Source: Glycomyces luteolus
GTDB taxonomy: Bacteria > Actinomycetota > Actinomycetes > Mycobacteriales > Micromonosporaceae
Direction of reading: 5' to 3'
Assembly (NCBI RefSeq): GCF_027622875.1
Contig: NZ_JAPZVP010000025.1
Coordinates: 1-64,000, forward strand
Length of the DNA stretch: 64,000 bases
Part shown: piece by piece, positions 44,524-51,642 of the stretch
Position numbering within the stretch: position 1 is the first letter of the stretch
Layout: each line of letters starts with the position of its first letter
Program-made: the position numbers and the translations under genes
Notes under the pieces: generated by a model
The model's input: the letters and a program-made list of their open reading frames with translations, nothing else
What the model was told of the DNA's origin: nothing
Databases searched by the model: none

Positions 44524-45819
44524 TCAGCGGCCGTGGCGCGGCGAACCGTGGCCGTCGCGCGGGGCGTCGCGCAGGTCGTCGAAGACGCCGGACGCGCCGA
44601 AGGGATCGGCGGCCGCGCCCTGCTTCGGGATGCCGCCCGTAGTGCGGATGCCGCCCGTGGTGGACCACGGGTCGCCACCGGACCCGAGACCCGCGAAGTC
44701 CTCGTCGTACTGGTCGAACGAGTCCGTGCGGTCCCGTTCGACGGGCGGCGGGTCGTCCTCGCGGAGATCGTCGAGGGAGCCGGCGCGGCGACTGGAGGCC
44801 ACCTCCGTCTCGTCAGCGGTGTTCATGACCTCGACCAGACGCGTCACCAGGAACCCGGCGACAATGGCGCCCAACGCGATCCAGCTCGGATCGAACGACC
44901 AGCCGCGGCCTTCCGCAAGCCACATCAGGCCGAGCACCAGCGCCGACGCGAACACCGTCCCGCACACGCCGCCACGGCGGCCCATGAGGCTCGTCCCGCC
45001 CAGGAGCGCCGCACCGAGCGCGACCACCGTGAGCAGGATCGGATCCGGGAGCGCGGCGGCGCCGCCCTCGGGAACAGCGGTCCACGCCGCCACCACACCG
45101 GCCGCACCGGCGAGCGTCGAAGAGAGCAGCACGCCGAAGAAGACGAGCCCGCCCCGGCCGTGCCGCTCCCCCACCGGGGTCTCGCGGATCGGCGCCAGCC
45201 GCCCGCGGACACCGCCGAACGAACCGACGAGGCCGAAGAACAGGGACACACCCGCCGCGGCACCGAGTGCAGCGAGCACGCCGGTCCGCGGGAGCTCCGC
45301 GAGCATGAACGCCGAAGGATCACCGGCCTGCCCGGCCCACAGGCCGATCGCGCCGCCGACCGCGCCGCTCGCGGCCCAACCGGGAGCGCGCAGCCAGGCC
45401 GTCAGGGTCGCCAGCACGATCCCGACGAACGCCGCGACGCCGAGGCCGACGCCCAGCGCCATGGCCGCGCCGGAACCGGAGGCGTCCACGAACATCCACG
45501 CGGCGATCAAGGCGATCGGGCCCGCCGCCAGGTTGACGGCGCCCACCCGCAGCGAGACGGCCATCGCGCTGGTCAGCATGACCACCGGCGCGAGCGCCGC
45601 GAACAGGCCGGTCCACGAGCCCTCCGCGAAGGGCCCGCCATCGGACTGGGTGAGGGCGAACAGGACGCCGCCCGCGAGGAGCAGCAGGCCGATCTCCCAG
45701 ACCACATGGACGGCCATGCGGTCGGACGGGGTCTCGTCGTCGCCCGACGGCGCCGACTTCCCTGCGTCAGTTCTGATGAGAGTCGTCGAATCGTCTCGAC
45801 TTGGGGAGTCAAACTTCAT
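44524..45819 (-). CDS. RbsC-like ABC permease homolog, orphan copy 2
   Basis: 431 aa from the ATG at 45819 (AGAGG 8 nt upstream). It shows the same pattern as its neighbour: VSLRVGAVNLAAGPIAL near 80-96 and LLGGTSLMGRRGGVCGTVF near 285-303. The two are clearly paralogs. A long cytoplasmic C-terminus of about 110 residues has Asp, Glu and Gly-rich sequence (FDQYDEDFAGLGSGGDPW). It precedes copy 1 by 21 bp in one operon, downstream of DUF3180-folK-folB genes. Substrate unknown. Confidence 0.68.
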   Translation of the reverse strand: MKFDSPSRDDSTTLIRTDAGKSAPSGDDETPSDRMAVHVVWEIGLLLLAGGVLFALTQSDGGPFAEGSWTGLFAALAPVVMLTSAMAVSLRVGAVNLAAGPIALIAAWMFVDASGSGAAMALGVGLGVAAFVGIVLATLTAWLRAPGWAASGAVGGAIGLWAGQAGDPSAFMLAELPRTGVLAALGAAAGVSLFFGLVGSFGGVRGRLAPIRETPVGERHGRGGLVFFGVLLSSTLAGAAGVVAAWTAVPEGGAAALPDPILLTVVALGAALLGGTSLMGRRGGVCGTVFASALVLGLMWLAEGRGWSFDPSWIALGAIVAGFLVTRLVEVMNTADETEVASSRRAGSLDDLREDDPPPVERDRTDSFDQYDEDFAGLGSGGDPWSTTGGIRTTGGIPKQGAAADPFGASGVFDDLRDAPRDGHGSPRHGR

Positions 45820-45885
45820 GGGGCGCACCTCTAAACGCGCGAAATATTGGGGATATGGGGGGATGGGTCCAGCAATCGGGGTCGG

Positions 45886-46458
45886 TCAGGGACGGGTCGG
45901 CTCGTCGGCATCCCGCTCGCGATGCTCGTCGTCCTGCGGGGGAATGCGGCAGGAGTGCTCGAGCCAGAGCGCGGCCGCCGTGAGCGCGGCGCACGCGATC
46001 GTGCCGACGACCGCTTTGGGCAGGTCATCGGCCGCGGCGGTCAAACGCCCGGACTGCACCGCGAGCCACACGGTGAAACCCAGGTAGGCGCCGAAGAAAG
46101 CGGCACCGGCGATCGCGGCGGCCTTGGCCAGTACCGCGAAGCGGGCGATCTGGAGCGCGTGCTCCGGACCCTCCAGGCCGCCGGACGCCCGGGACGGCAA
46201 GCCGCCCGCATTCGTCCCCTGCGCCTGCCTGCGGCTCGGACGCAGGGTCTTGCGCGTAGTCCACGCCATCCACGCCAGCAGCGCCGCCAGCGCGAGCAGG
46301 ACCGCCGAGTTGTACCAGCCGAGGTCGGGGGCCTGCTGGTAATACCGGGCAACGAGCAGCAGCGTCAGCGCGGCCCCGACCAGACCGACCACCGCGAGGG
46401 TGGACGGCGAGGTTGGCCTGAGGCTCGGTCGGGGACCGTGCTCGTCGTCACTACTCAT
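45886..46458 (-). CDS. DUF3180 membrane protein
   Basis: 190 aa from the ATG at 46458, which overlaps the folK stop as ATGA. Four transmembrane helices: LAVVGLVGAALTLLLVARYY, SAVLLALAALLAWMAW, AAAIAGAAFFGAYLGF and VVGTIACAALTAAALW. The conserved R-x-A pattern ALQIARFAVLAKAA is typical of DUF3180. It follows folK in many actinobacteria but its role is not known. Confidence 0.85.
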   Translation of the reverse strand: MSSDDEHGPRPSLRPTSPSTLAVVGLVGAALTLLLVARYYQQAPDLGWYNSAVLLALAALLAWMAWTTRKTLRPSRRQAQGTNAGGLPSRASGGLEGPEHALQIARFAVLAKAAAIAGAAFFGAYLGFTVWLAVQSGRLTAAADDLPKAVVGTIACAALTAAALWLEHSCRIPPQDDEHRERDADEPTRP

Positions 46459-46976
46459 ACTGCTCCTGACCATATCGGGTGGAGCCTGCGAAGCGCGCGC
46501 GCGTCCGCCGCCACCGACTCGTCGCGTAGCAGCTCCCTCACCCGACCCTTGCCCGGGACCTCCGCGTCACGGTCGATCGCGAACCATGGGACCAGCACAA
46601 ACGCCCGCAAATGCGCGAGCGGGTGCGGCAGCATCAAATGGGGTTCATCAGAGAGAACGGGAGCGCCGTCGTCCTCGGTGACCGCGATCAGATCGACATC
46701 GAGCGTGCGCGGACCGTAAGGCCGCTCCGGGTCGCGGACACGACCGGACTCGGCCTCGAGGCGCTGGCCGAGGGCGAGCCAGTCCTCGGCGGTGCGGTTC
46801 GGGTCGGAGGCGATGACGGCGATGTTGTAGTACGTGGGCTGCTCGTCGTCGCCGCCCCACGGCAGGGTCTCGTAGACCTCGGAGACGGCGTCGGGGTTCA
46901 CGGCGGCGATGGCGGCGGTGAGCGCGGCTTCGCGGTCGCCGAGGTTGGAGCCCATGCTGAAGACGACGCGGGTCAT
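46455..46976 (-). CDS. folK: 2-amino-4-hydroxy-6-hydroxymethyldihydropteridine pyrophosphokinase
   Basis: 173 aa. SMGSNLGDRE at 7-16 opens the HPPK fold and RPYGPRTLDVDLI near 87-99 is the family signature, with the two aspartates that bind magnesium. It transfers pyrophosphate from ATP to the pterin alcohol, the step before dihydropteroate synthase in folate synthesis. Overlaps folB upstream and DUF3180 downstream by four bases each, so all three are translationally coupled. Confidence 0.95.
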   Translation of the reverse strand: MTRVVFSMGSNLGDREAALTAAIAAVNPDAVSEVYETLPWGGDDEQPTYYNIAVIASDPNRTAEDWLALGQRLEAESGRVRDPERPYGPRTLDVDLIAVTEDDGAPVLSDEPHLMLPHPLAHLRAFVLVPWFAIDRDAEVPGKGRVRELLRDESVAADARALRRLHPIWSGAV

Positions 46977-47338
46977 CGCACTGACCTTTCGATGGTGACG
47001 GATACATCGGTGAAGTGCTGCGCGATGGGCGCCTGCGGCTTGTGGACGGTGACCACGGCCGAGTGCACGCGGTCGAGGGCGAGGCAGGCGTCGGCGAGGC
47101 GCCCGGCGAGGGTCTCGATGAGGTTGACGGGTTCGCCCGCCACGATGTCGGCCAGGGTGTCGGCGAGCGCGCCGTAGTCGACGGTGTGCTTGAGGTCGTC
47201 GCTGGCGGCGGCTTCGGTGGTCGAGGTGCGCAGGGCGACGTCGATGATGAAGTCCTGCCCGGCTTCCCGCTCGTGGTCGAACACGCCGTGGCGACCGTGC
47301 ACCCGCAGGCCGGTCAAGGTGATCAGGTCGGTATCCAC
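46973..47338 (-). CDS. folB: dihydroneopterin aldolase
   Basis: 121 aa from the GTG at 47338; the frame runs upstream but begins inside another gene. Glu23 in FDHERE and Lys100 in VHKPQAP match the two catalytic residues of the family, and HTVDYGALAD near 51-60 is a conserved pterin-binding stretch. It cleaves dihydroneopterin to the hydroxymethyl pterin used by FolK, and so precedes it in both pathway and operon. Typical octameric size. Confidence 0.94.
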   Translation of the reverse strand: MDTDLITLTGLRVHGRHGVFDHEREAGQDFIIDVALRTSTTEAAASDDLKHTVDYGALADTLADIVAGEPVNLIETLAGRLADACLALDRVHSAVVTVHKPQAPIAQHFTDVSVTIERSVR

Positions 47339-47391
47339 GCGCCCGAGCCTACTCGAACGGGGGGCCGCGTCGAGGAAGGACGATGCGCAGG

Positions 47392-48048
47392 CTATTCGGC
47401 TTCGCGCTCCACCGCGTCGGCCTCTCCGCCTTCTTCCCTGGCGCGCACCACAAGCCATGTGGCGACGGCCAGAATGACCCCGGCGACCAGGATCGGAATC
47501 AGCCGCAGATTGCCCCCGAGCCAGTCCAGCAGCTCCAGGTACTGCGACGTCGGATCCACCAGGACCAGCGCCGTGAACAACGCGGCGATCCCCCCGGCCG
47601 CCATGACCGCCCAGGACCGCCAGCCGCCCATGATCCCGAACCGGCGCCCGAGCACCTGCGCGGCGTTGAAGATCCGCTTCGCCCGCAGCACCCGGATCGA
47701 CCCCACCAAAGTGACCAGCCGCAGCACCTGCGCGCCCCCGGCGGCCACCACCAGACTCACGAGTGTCAGCAGGCAGACCACGAGCATCCACTTGTGCCGC
47801 CACAACCACTCGCGCTTCCGTTCGGCGGCCAGCAGCAGAATGACCGACTCGGCCCAGAGCACGATCCCGGCAGCCCAGCCGATCACCTTGCCCGCCATGG
47901 CCATCTCGCCGTCGGACCAGAGCGTGAGGAACACCGCGGGCACCGAGGCGCACACCGCGACGATGACGGGCAGCCGCAGCTTGAACTGCAGGAAGCGGGC
48001 GAACACAGTGAGCTTGTCGGGACGCCCAGGGGGCAAAGGGGTCACCAC
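47392..48048 (-). CDS. voltage-sensor-like membrane protein
   Basis: 218 aa with six predicted hydrophobic segments. After helix 3 a stretch with arginines at every third position (VGSIRVLRAKRIFNA, near 118-132) resembles an S4 voltage sensor. No pore-loop or selectivity sequence follows, and the last two helices are unlike a channel pore. It could be a voltage-sensor-only relative of the ion-channel family; I cannot tell. Same strand as folB, 53 bp upstream of it. Confidence 0.6.
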   Translation of the reverse strand: MVTPLPPGRPDKLTVFARFLQFKLRLPVIVAVCASVPAVFLTLWSDGEMAMAGKVIGWAAGIVLWAESVILLLAAERKREWLWRHKWMLVVCLLTLVSLVVAAGGAQVLRLVTLVGSIRVLRAKRIFNAAQVLGRRFGIMGGWRSWAVMAAGGIAALFTALVLVDPTSQYLELLDWLGGNLRLIPILVAGVILAVATWLVVRAREEGGEADAVEREAE

Positions 48049-48157
48049 TCCAATCTACGGAAACACTGCACGTGACGAGGTACTGGACCGGACCGTCAGG
48101 CATCGCAGAACGCCCGCCAGCCCGGGACCATGCGATGCGTTAAACTCGTGCACTGCC

Positions 48158-48230
48158 GCCCCCGTAGCTCAGGGGATAGAGCGTCGGTTTCCTAAACCGT
48201 GCGTCGCAGGTTCGAATCCTGCCGGGGGCA
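48158..48230 (+). tRNA. tRNA-Arg (anticodon CCT)
   Basis: Full cloverleaf: acceptor GCCCCCG with CGGGGGC, D-arm GCTC/GAGC, anticodon loop TTCCTAA giving CCT (reads AGG), TTCGAAT T-loop in GCAGG/CCTGC, discriminator A. CCA is encoded at 48231-48233. TTAAACT about 15 bp upstream is a plausible -10. Confidence 0.95.
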
Positions 48231-48297
48231 CCATTCTGCTCGGCGATATCGTTTCGCAGCTCCAGCAACTCCTGTACCGGGTTCGCCGTGCCCGGAT

Positions 48298-48312
48298 TCC
48301 GGAAGTTCCGGA
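48298..48312. promoter_or_regulatory. palindromic site CCGGAA-G-TTCCGG upstream of the xylanase
   Basis: Perfect TCCGGAA-G-TTCCGGA dyad at 48298-48312, 30 bp upstream of the -35 box. A second TTCCGAAAG half follows at 48319. The same 13-bp core occurs upstream of the DUF397 gene, and one related copy sits next to it. Confidence 0.6.
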
Positions 48313-48340
48313 GAAAATTCCGAAAGTTCTTCGAAACTTA

Positions 48341-48369
48341 TTGACGTGCGTTGATATCCTTCGCATACT
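48341..48369 (+). promoter_or_regulatory. sigma-70-type promoter of the xylanase gene
   Basis: -35 TTGACG at 48341-48346, 17-bp spacer, -10 CATACT at 48364-48369. Start expected near 48376, giving a leader of about 30 nt. Confidence 0.7.
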
Positions 48370-48407
48370 TCTCAAATCGACAAACTTCGATGCGATTTGG
48401 AGGACGC

Positions 48408-49109
48408 ATGTCCGCAGAACCGAAGGACCAGGCCCAGGGGACGCCGTTCAGCCGCAGGGGGCTCCTGCTCGGCGGCGGGGCGCTCGCGCTCGGCACGGCT
48501 TCGGCGCTCGTGGTGCCGAGCGCCGCGAACGCGCAGACGCTGACGCAGAACGCGACCGGCACGCACAACGGGTACTACTACTCGTTCTGGACCGACTCCC
48601 AGGGCCGGGCCTCGATGACCCTCGGCTCGGGAGGGAACTACAGCAGCACCTGGAACGGCGCCAACAACTGGGTCGGCGGCAAGGGCTGGGCCAACGGCGG
48701 GCGCCGCACCGTCAACTACAACGGGTGGGTCAACCACGGCAGCAACGGCTACCTGGCGCTCTACGGCTGGACCTCGAACCCGCTGGTGGAGTACTACATC
48801 GTCGAATCCCACGGCCCGTACAACCCCAGCAGCGGCGCCGCCAACCGCGGCACGGCCTACATCAACGGCAGCAACTACACGCTCGGCCACTCCATGCGCT
48901 ACAACGCCCCGTCGGTGGAGGGCACGAAGACCTTCGCGCAGTACTGGAGCGTCCGCCAGAACCTCCGCAGCACCGGCACGATCGACACCGGCGCCCACTT
49001 CGACGCGTGGGCCCGGGCCGGCATGAACCTGGGCGCCTTCAGCTACTACATGATCATGGCGACCGAGGGCTACCAGTCCACCGGCAGCTCCAACATCACC
49101 GTCAGCTGA
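48408..49109 (+). CDS. GH11 endo-1,4-beta-xylanase, Tat-exported
   Basis: 233 aa, one domain. Twin arginines at 16-17 (SRRGLL), a hydrophobic core and ANA-QT cleavage near 42 indicate Tat export. The mature part is the GH11 jelly roll: Glu128 in LVEYYIVE is the nucleophile and Glu220 in ATEGY is the acid/base. [15 protein letters not shown] closes the family signature. It cleaves internal xylan linkages outside the cell. No carbohydrate-binding module or linker. ATG preceded by GGAGG. A clear promoter and palindromic operator-like site lie upstream; no transporter gene is adjacent. Confidence 0.95.
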   Translation: MSAEPKDQAQGTPFSRRGLLLGGGALALGTASALVVPSAANAQTLTQNATGTHNGYYYSFWTDSQGRASMTLGSGGNYSSTWNGANNWVGGKGWANGGRRTVNYNGWVNHGSNGYLALYGWTSNPLVEYYIVESHGPYNPSSGAANRGTAYINGSNYTLGHSMRYNAPSVEGTKTFAQYWSVRQNLRSTGTIDTGAHFDAWARAGMNLGAFSYYMIMATEGYQSTGSSNITVS

Positions 49110-49184
49110 TCCGAGTCGAAGAGGGAGGCGCGGCCCGTCGCCCAGGCGAACCCGGTGCCGCGGATCCACAGCAAGTTGAAGGCC

Positions 49185-49271
49185 ATGGAGCGCTTGGCGA
49201 GTCCCTTCGCGGCGCTCGCGGAACTGGTGTCGAAGCTGCTGGATCTGGTGCAGCGCAACCAGTCCCAGTGA
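49185..49271 (+). CDS. possible 28-residue peptide after the xylanase
   Basis: MERLASPFAALAELVSKLLDLVQ-type amphipathic helix ending NQSQ, from an ATG with GAAGG upstream. It is in the same frame as the xylanase, whose stop at 49109 is followed by an uninterrupted frame to 49271, and a terminator-like hairpin follows. It could be a peptide, a readthrough tail or chance. Confidence 0.3.
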   Translation: MERLASPFAALAELVSKLLDLVQRNQSQ

Positions 49272-49277
49272 CGGGGA

Positions 49278-49305
49278 AGCGGGCGGGGCCGAGGTCCCGC
49301 CCGCT
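49278..49305 (+). terminator. hairpin terminator of the xylanase transcript
   Basis: AGCGGGCGGG / CCCGCCCGCT, 10 bp, 8-nt loop, followed by GTTTC. Ends the transcript 6 bp after the stop at 49271. Confidence 0.6.
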
Positions 49306-49351
49306 GTTTCTCAGTGTGTCAGCACTGTTCGCGACTATCAAGATCGATTGC

Positions 49352-49390
49352 AGAGCTCGGGGAGGCCCCCACCGGCCTCCCCGAGGCTCT
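49352..49390. terminator. long hairpin, probable terminator of the minus-strand gene
   Basis: About 16 paired bases with one bulged G; GGAGGCC / GGCCTCC at the core, 6-nt loop. Lies 65 bp after the stop at 49456 of the minus-strand gene and faces both sides. Confidence 0.55.
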
Positions 49391-49455
49391 ATCCCACCAA
49401 ACAGAACAAAGTCTCGGTCGCGCGGCGACCCTGCCGACGCCGCGACGGCGCGTTC

Positions 49456-49767
49456 TCAGCGGAAGCGCGCCGTGTAGATGTCGCCGTCGCGGATCCAGGC
49501 GAGCTGGAGCGACGCGAACATGTCGTCGACGATCTCTTCATCGGGGAGCCCGTAGTGCTCGCCGAGGCTCCGGCCGCGGTAGTGCCACAGGAGTCCTGCC
49601 TGGACCTGGGCGGCGTCCGCGGTGTGCTTCCCGCATGAGCGGGCGCAGCGGTAGAGCACGTGTCCGCTGCGGTCGTATTCGATCGCCATCACCTGCTGGC
49701 ACATCGAGCTCCGCAGCTTGCCCGCCGCAGCCGCACCCAGCAACGTCTGGGCCTCGAGACGTTCCAT
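49456..49767 (-). CDS. small protein of unknown function
   Basis: 103 aa from the ATG at 49767; the frame runs back to 49836 but GAGGGGTGG fits this ATG. Cysteines at MCQQ, RCARSC and a His (CGKHT) could bind a metal. The rest is helical, ending in LAWIRDGDIYTARFR. No family recognised. It is divergent from the DUF397 gene across a 486-bp region full of ATGCAC-type dyads, so it may share regulation with it. Confidence 0.6.
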   Translation of the reverse strand: MERLEAQTLLGAAAAGKLRSSMCQQVMAIEYDRSGHVLYRCARSCGKHTADAAQVQAGLLWHYRGRSLGEHYGLPDEEIVDDMFASLQLAWIRDGDIYTARFR

Positions 49768-50041
49768 GGACCCCACCCCTCTTCGGCGACGATCAGACCT
49801 CACCGGACGAGGCCCGGCCAGGCTCTGCAAAACCACTGGCTTGTCCGGTTATGCGATGCGGGCCGCCGCGAGGCGAAGGCGATCGCCGACCGCGGAGATT
49901 TAGCCTCTTTGGTCGACACTGCGTCGTCGCGCACACGAGCGCCGGTTTGACGGCTTTTCGAGTCCGTGACAACGGTCGCACACTTTCTGCGTCCGTGTCT
50001 ATGTGCATTGTCACATGAATCGTAACATGCATCGACACGGG

Positions 50042-50061
50042 GCAGATGCACGTGCATCTGC
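50042..50061. repeat. 20-bp perfect palindrome
   Basis: Left arm GCAGATGCAC followed immediately by its reverse complement. No loop, so a protein-binding site is likelier than a terminator. It lies among other ATGCAC half-sites. Confidence 0.6.
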
Positions 50062-50169
50062 GCGAGCATCCTCATGTGCACTCACTCTGTGTAATGTGGG
50101 ACACTTAGTCCGACCAGCGATGGGGATGTCGGATATCTCCTCCGCACGGCCGCTCTGGTAGGTCCGTGC

Positions 50170-50182
50170 CCGGAATTTCCGG
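50170..50182. promoter_or_regulatory. palindromic site CCGGAA-T-TTCCGG
   Basis: Perfect 13-bp dyad, 72 bp before the DUF397 start. Matches the site upstream of the xylanase at 48299-48311 apart from the central base. Confidence 0.6.
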
Positions 50183-50217
50183 CCGAACCGGATGCCGGTC
50201 ACATTTACGAAAGATCC

Positions 50218-50234
50218 GGCCGGAAACTCCGGCC
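50218..50234. promoter_or_regulatory. related site GGCCGGA-AAC-TCCGGCC
   Basis: Perfect 7-bp arms with an AAC centre. The 13-bp core CCGGAAACTCCGG is a near match to the preceding site, exactly 50 bp downstream, and ends just before the DUF397 ribosome site. Confidence 0.5.
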
Positions 50235-50253
50235 ACTGGTGGAAGGATCTCGA

Positions 50254-50499
50254 ATGGACAACGCACGCAACGGCATCCCGGCAGGGGAACTCCCCTCGAC
50301 GCTGAACTGGCGCAAGAGCGTCCGCAGCGGCCCGAACGGCGGCAACTGCGTCGAGTTGGCGACGCTTCCCGGTGGGGAATCGATCGCAGTCCGGAACTCG
50401 CGTTTCCCCGAGGGCCCGGCCCTCATCTACACGGTCGCCGAGATCCGGGCGCTCGTCGAGGGCGCCAAGGACGGCGAGTTCGACGACATGATCGGCTAG
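50254..50499 (+). CDS. DUF397 protein
   Basis: 81 aa from the ATG at 50254 with GGAAGG upstream. WRKSVRSGPNGGNCVELA near 25-42 and AVRNSRFPEGPALIYT near 50-66 are the DUF397 hallmarks. These proteins act with DUF5753 XRE regulators (WhiJ/Scr1-like); some pairs behave like toxin-antitoxin partners. Here it precedes the regulator, with a terminator-like hairpin between them. Confidence 0.9.
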   Translation: MDNARNGIPAGELPSTLNWRKSVRSGPNGGNCVELATLPGGESIAVRNSRFPEGPALIYTVAEIRALVEGAKDGEFDDMIG

Positions 50500-50531
50500 C
50501 CCCCTTCGGGCGAGAGCCCTTGGGCAGCACA

Positions 50532-50581
50532 CTCACCCTGGCGGGACCGGTCGAACGGCTACCCTGTCAGGGTGAGTTTTT
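50532..50581 (+). terminator. hairpin with U-tract between DUF397 and XRE gene
   Basis: CTCACCCTG (50532-50540) pairs with CAGGGTGAG (50568-50576), followed by TTTTT at 50577-50581. A classic intrinsic terminator form, rare in this window. May act as an attenuator limiting read-through into the regulator gene. Confidence 0.6.
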
Positions 50582-50617
50582 GGTCTGCGGCGACTTGATC
50601 CTGAAGGGAGGTGAGCG

Positions 50618-51502
50618 ATGGCGAAGGTGAGCTCGGAAGACCTGCCGAGCGGGACGACGACCCTGCGCGTCATGATCGGCGGCAAGCTCCGGCAACTGCG
50701 CCAGGACGCCGACATCTCCCGCGAGGAGGCGGCCTACGAGATCCGCGCCGACGCCACCAAGATCAGTCGCGTGGAGCTGGGCCGCGTCTCGTTCCGGCTG
50801 CGCGACGTGCGCGACCTCATGGTCATGTACGGCGTCACGGACGAGGACGAGATCGAGCGCGTCGTCGAGATGGCCCGAGAGGCCAACCGGCCGAGCAAAT
50901 GGAAGCGGTACAACGACTTCCTGCCCGACTGGTTCAGCAACTACCTGGAGATGGAAGGCGCCGCCTCCATGATCCGCACCTACGAGGTGCAGGTCATTCC
51001 CGGTCTGCTGCAGACCGAGGCGTACGCCCGCGCGGTGCTCATGCTGGGCTACGGCCACACCCCGCTCACCGAGATCGACAAGCGGATCGAAGTGCGCATG
51101 AAGCGCCAGGAGATCCTCTACCGCGAGGAGAAGCGGCCCGAGCTGTGGGCCGTGATCGACGAGGCCGCGCTGCACCGCCCGTTCGGCGGCGCGAACGTCA
51201 TGCACGAGCAGATCAAGTCCATCATGGACATCTGCGACAGGCCGAACGTGCGCGTGCAGATCGTGCCGTTCACCGCCGGCGCCCACTCCGGTGCGGGCGC
51301 GCCCTTCACGTGGCTGCGGTTCGCGTACGAGGAGCTCAGCGACGTGATCTACCTCGAACACCTCACCGGCGGCCTGTACCTCGAGCGTGACAACGAGATC
51401 GACGCCTACCAGGCGGCCATGGAGCACCTGTGCGTGCAGGCGACCCAGCCGCACCGGACCCAGGACTTCCTGCACCGGATCATCAAAGATCGTTACAGCT
51501 AG
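50618..51502 (+). CDS. XRE-family regulator with DUF5753 domain (WhiJ/Scr1-like)
   Basis: 294 aa, ribosome site GGGAGGTG. The helix-turn-helix lies at about 18-75 (LRQLRQDADISREEAAYEI, ADATKISRVELGRVS). The DUF5753 domain fills 100-280, with YEVQVIPGLLQTEAYAR as its first conserved stretch and VRVQIVPF near 215. Such proteins bind DNA and a small DUF397 partner to control differentiation or antibiotic genes in streptomycetes. Alternative hairpins and a terminator follow its stop. Confidence 0.9.
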   Translation: MAKVSSEDLPSGTTTLRVMIGGKLRQLRQDADISREEAAYEIRADATKISRVELGRVSFRLRDVRDLMVMYGVTDEDEIERVVEMAREANRPSKWKRYNDFLPDWFSNYLEMEGAASMIRTYEVQVIPGLLQTEAYARAVLMLGYGHTPLTEIDKRIEVRMKRQEILYREEKRPELWAVIDEAALHRPFGGANVMHEQIKSIMDICDRPNVRVQIVPFTAGAHSGAGAPFTWLRFAYEELSDVIYLEHLTGGLYLERDNEIDAYQAAMEHLCVQATQPHRTQDFLHRIIKDRYS

Positions 51503-51544
51503 TAACCGCCGGAGCGTCTGGACGGTTCTGCACCGAAAACCAAA

Positions 51545-51579
51545 TCTCACCCGATCGGGTGAGCCCCTATCGGGTGAGA
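51545..51579 (+). repeat. overlapping alternative hairpins
   Basis: CTCACCCGA at 51546-51554 can pair with TCGGGTGAG at 51555-51563, making an 18-bp palindrome. It can also pair with a second copy at 51570-51578, extended to 10 bp. The two folds exclude each other. About 45 bp after the regulator's stop. Confidence 0.55.
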
Positions 51580-51599
51580 CCCGGTTCGCGGAGACGACA

Positions 51600-51628
51600 A
51601 AGGCGCACGCCGGCCCGGCGCGCGCCTT
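51600..51628. terminator. terminator between convergent regulator and methyltransferase
   Basis: AAGGCGC / GCGCCTT with an inner CCGG-rich stem, ending 14 bp from the methyltransferase stop at 51643. Probable bidirectional end. Confidence 0.55.
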
Positions 51629-51642
51629 CGGTGTCGCGGAGG

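Larger units (their letters stand above)
49110..49455. other. 346-bp region after the xylanase gene
   Basis: Holds the short frame at 49185-49271, a GC hairpin at 49278-49305 and a long hairpin at 49352-49390. Otherwise nothing supported. Confidence 0.4.
49768..50253. promoter_or_regulatory. dyad-rich divergent region upstream of DUF397
   Basis: 486 bp without a gene. It contains ATGTG-6 nt-CACAT at 50001-50016, a perfect 20-bp palindrome at 50042-50061, and repeated TGTGCA/ATGCAT half-sites to about 50080. Two CCGGAA-type dyads at 50170-50182 and 50218-50234 are listed separately. Confidence 0.55.
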
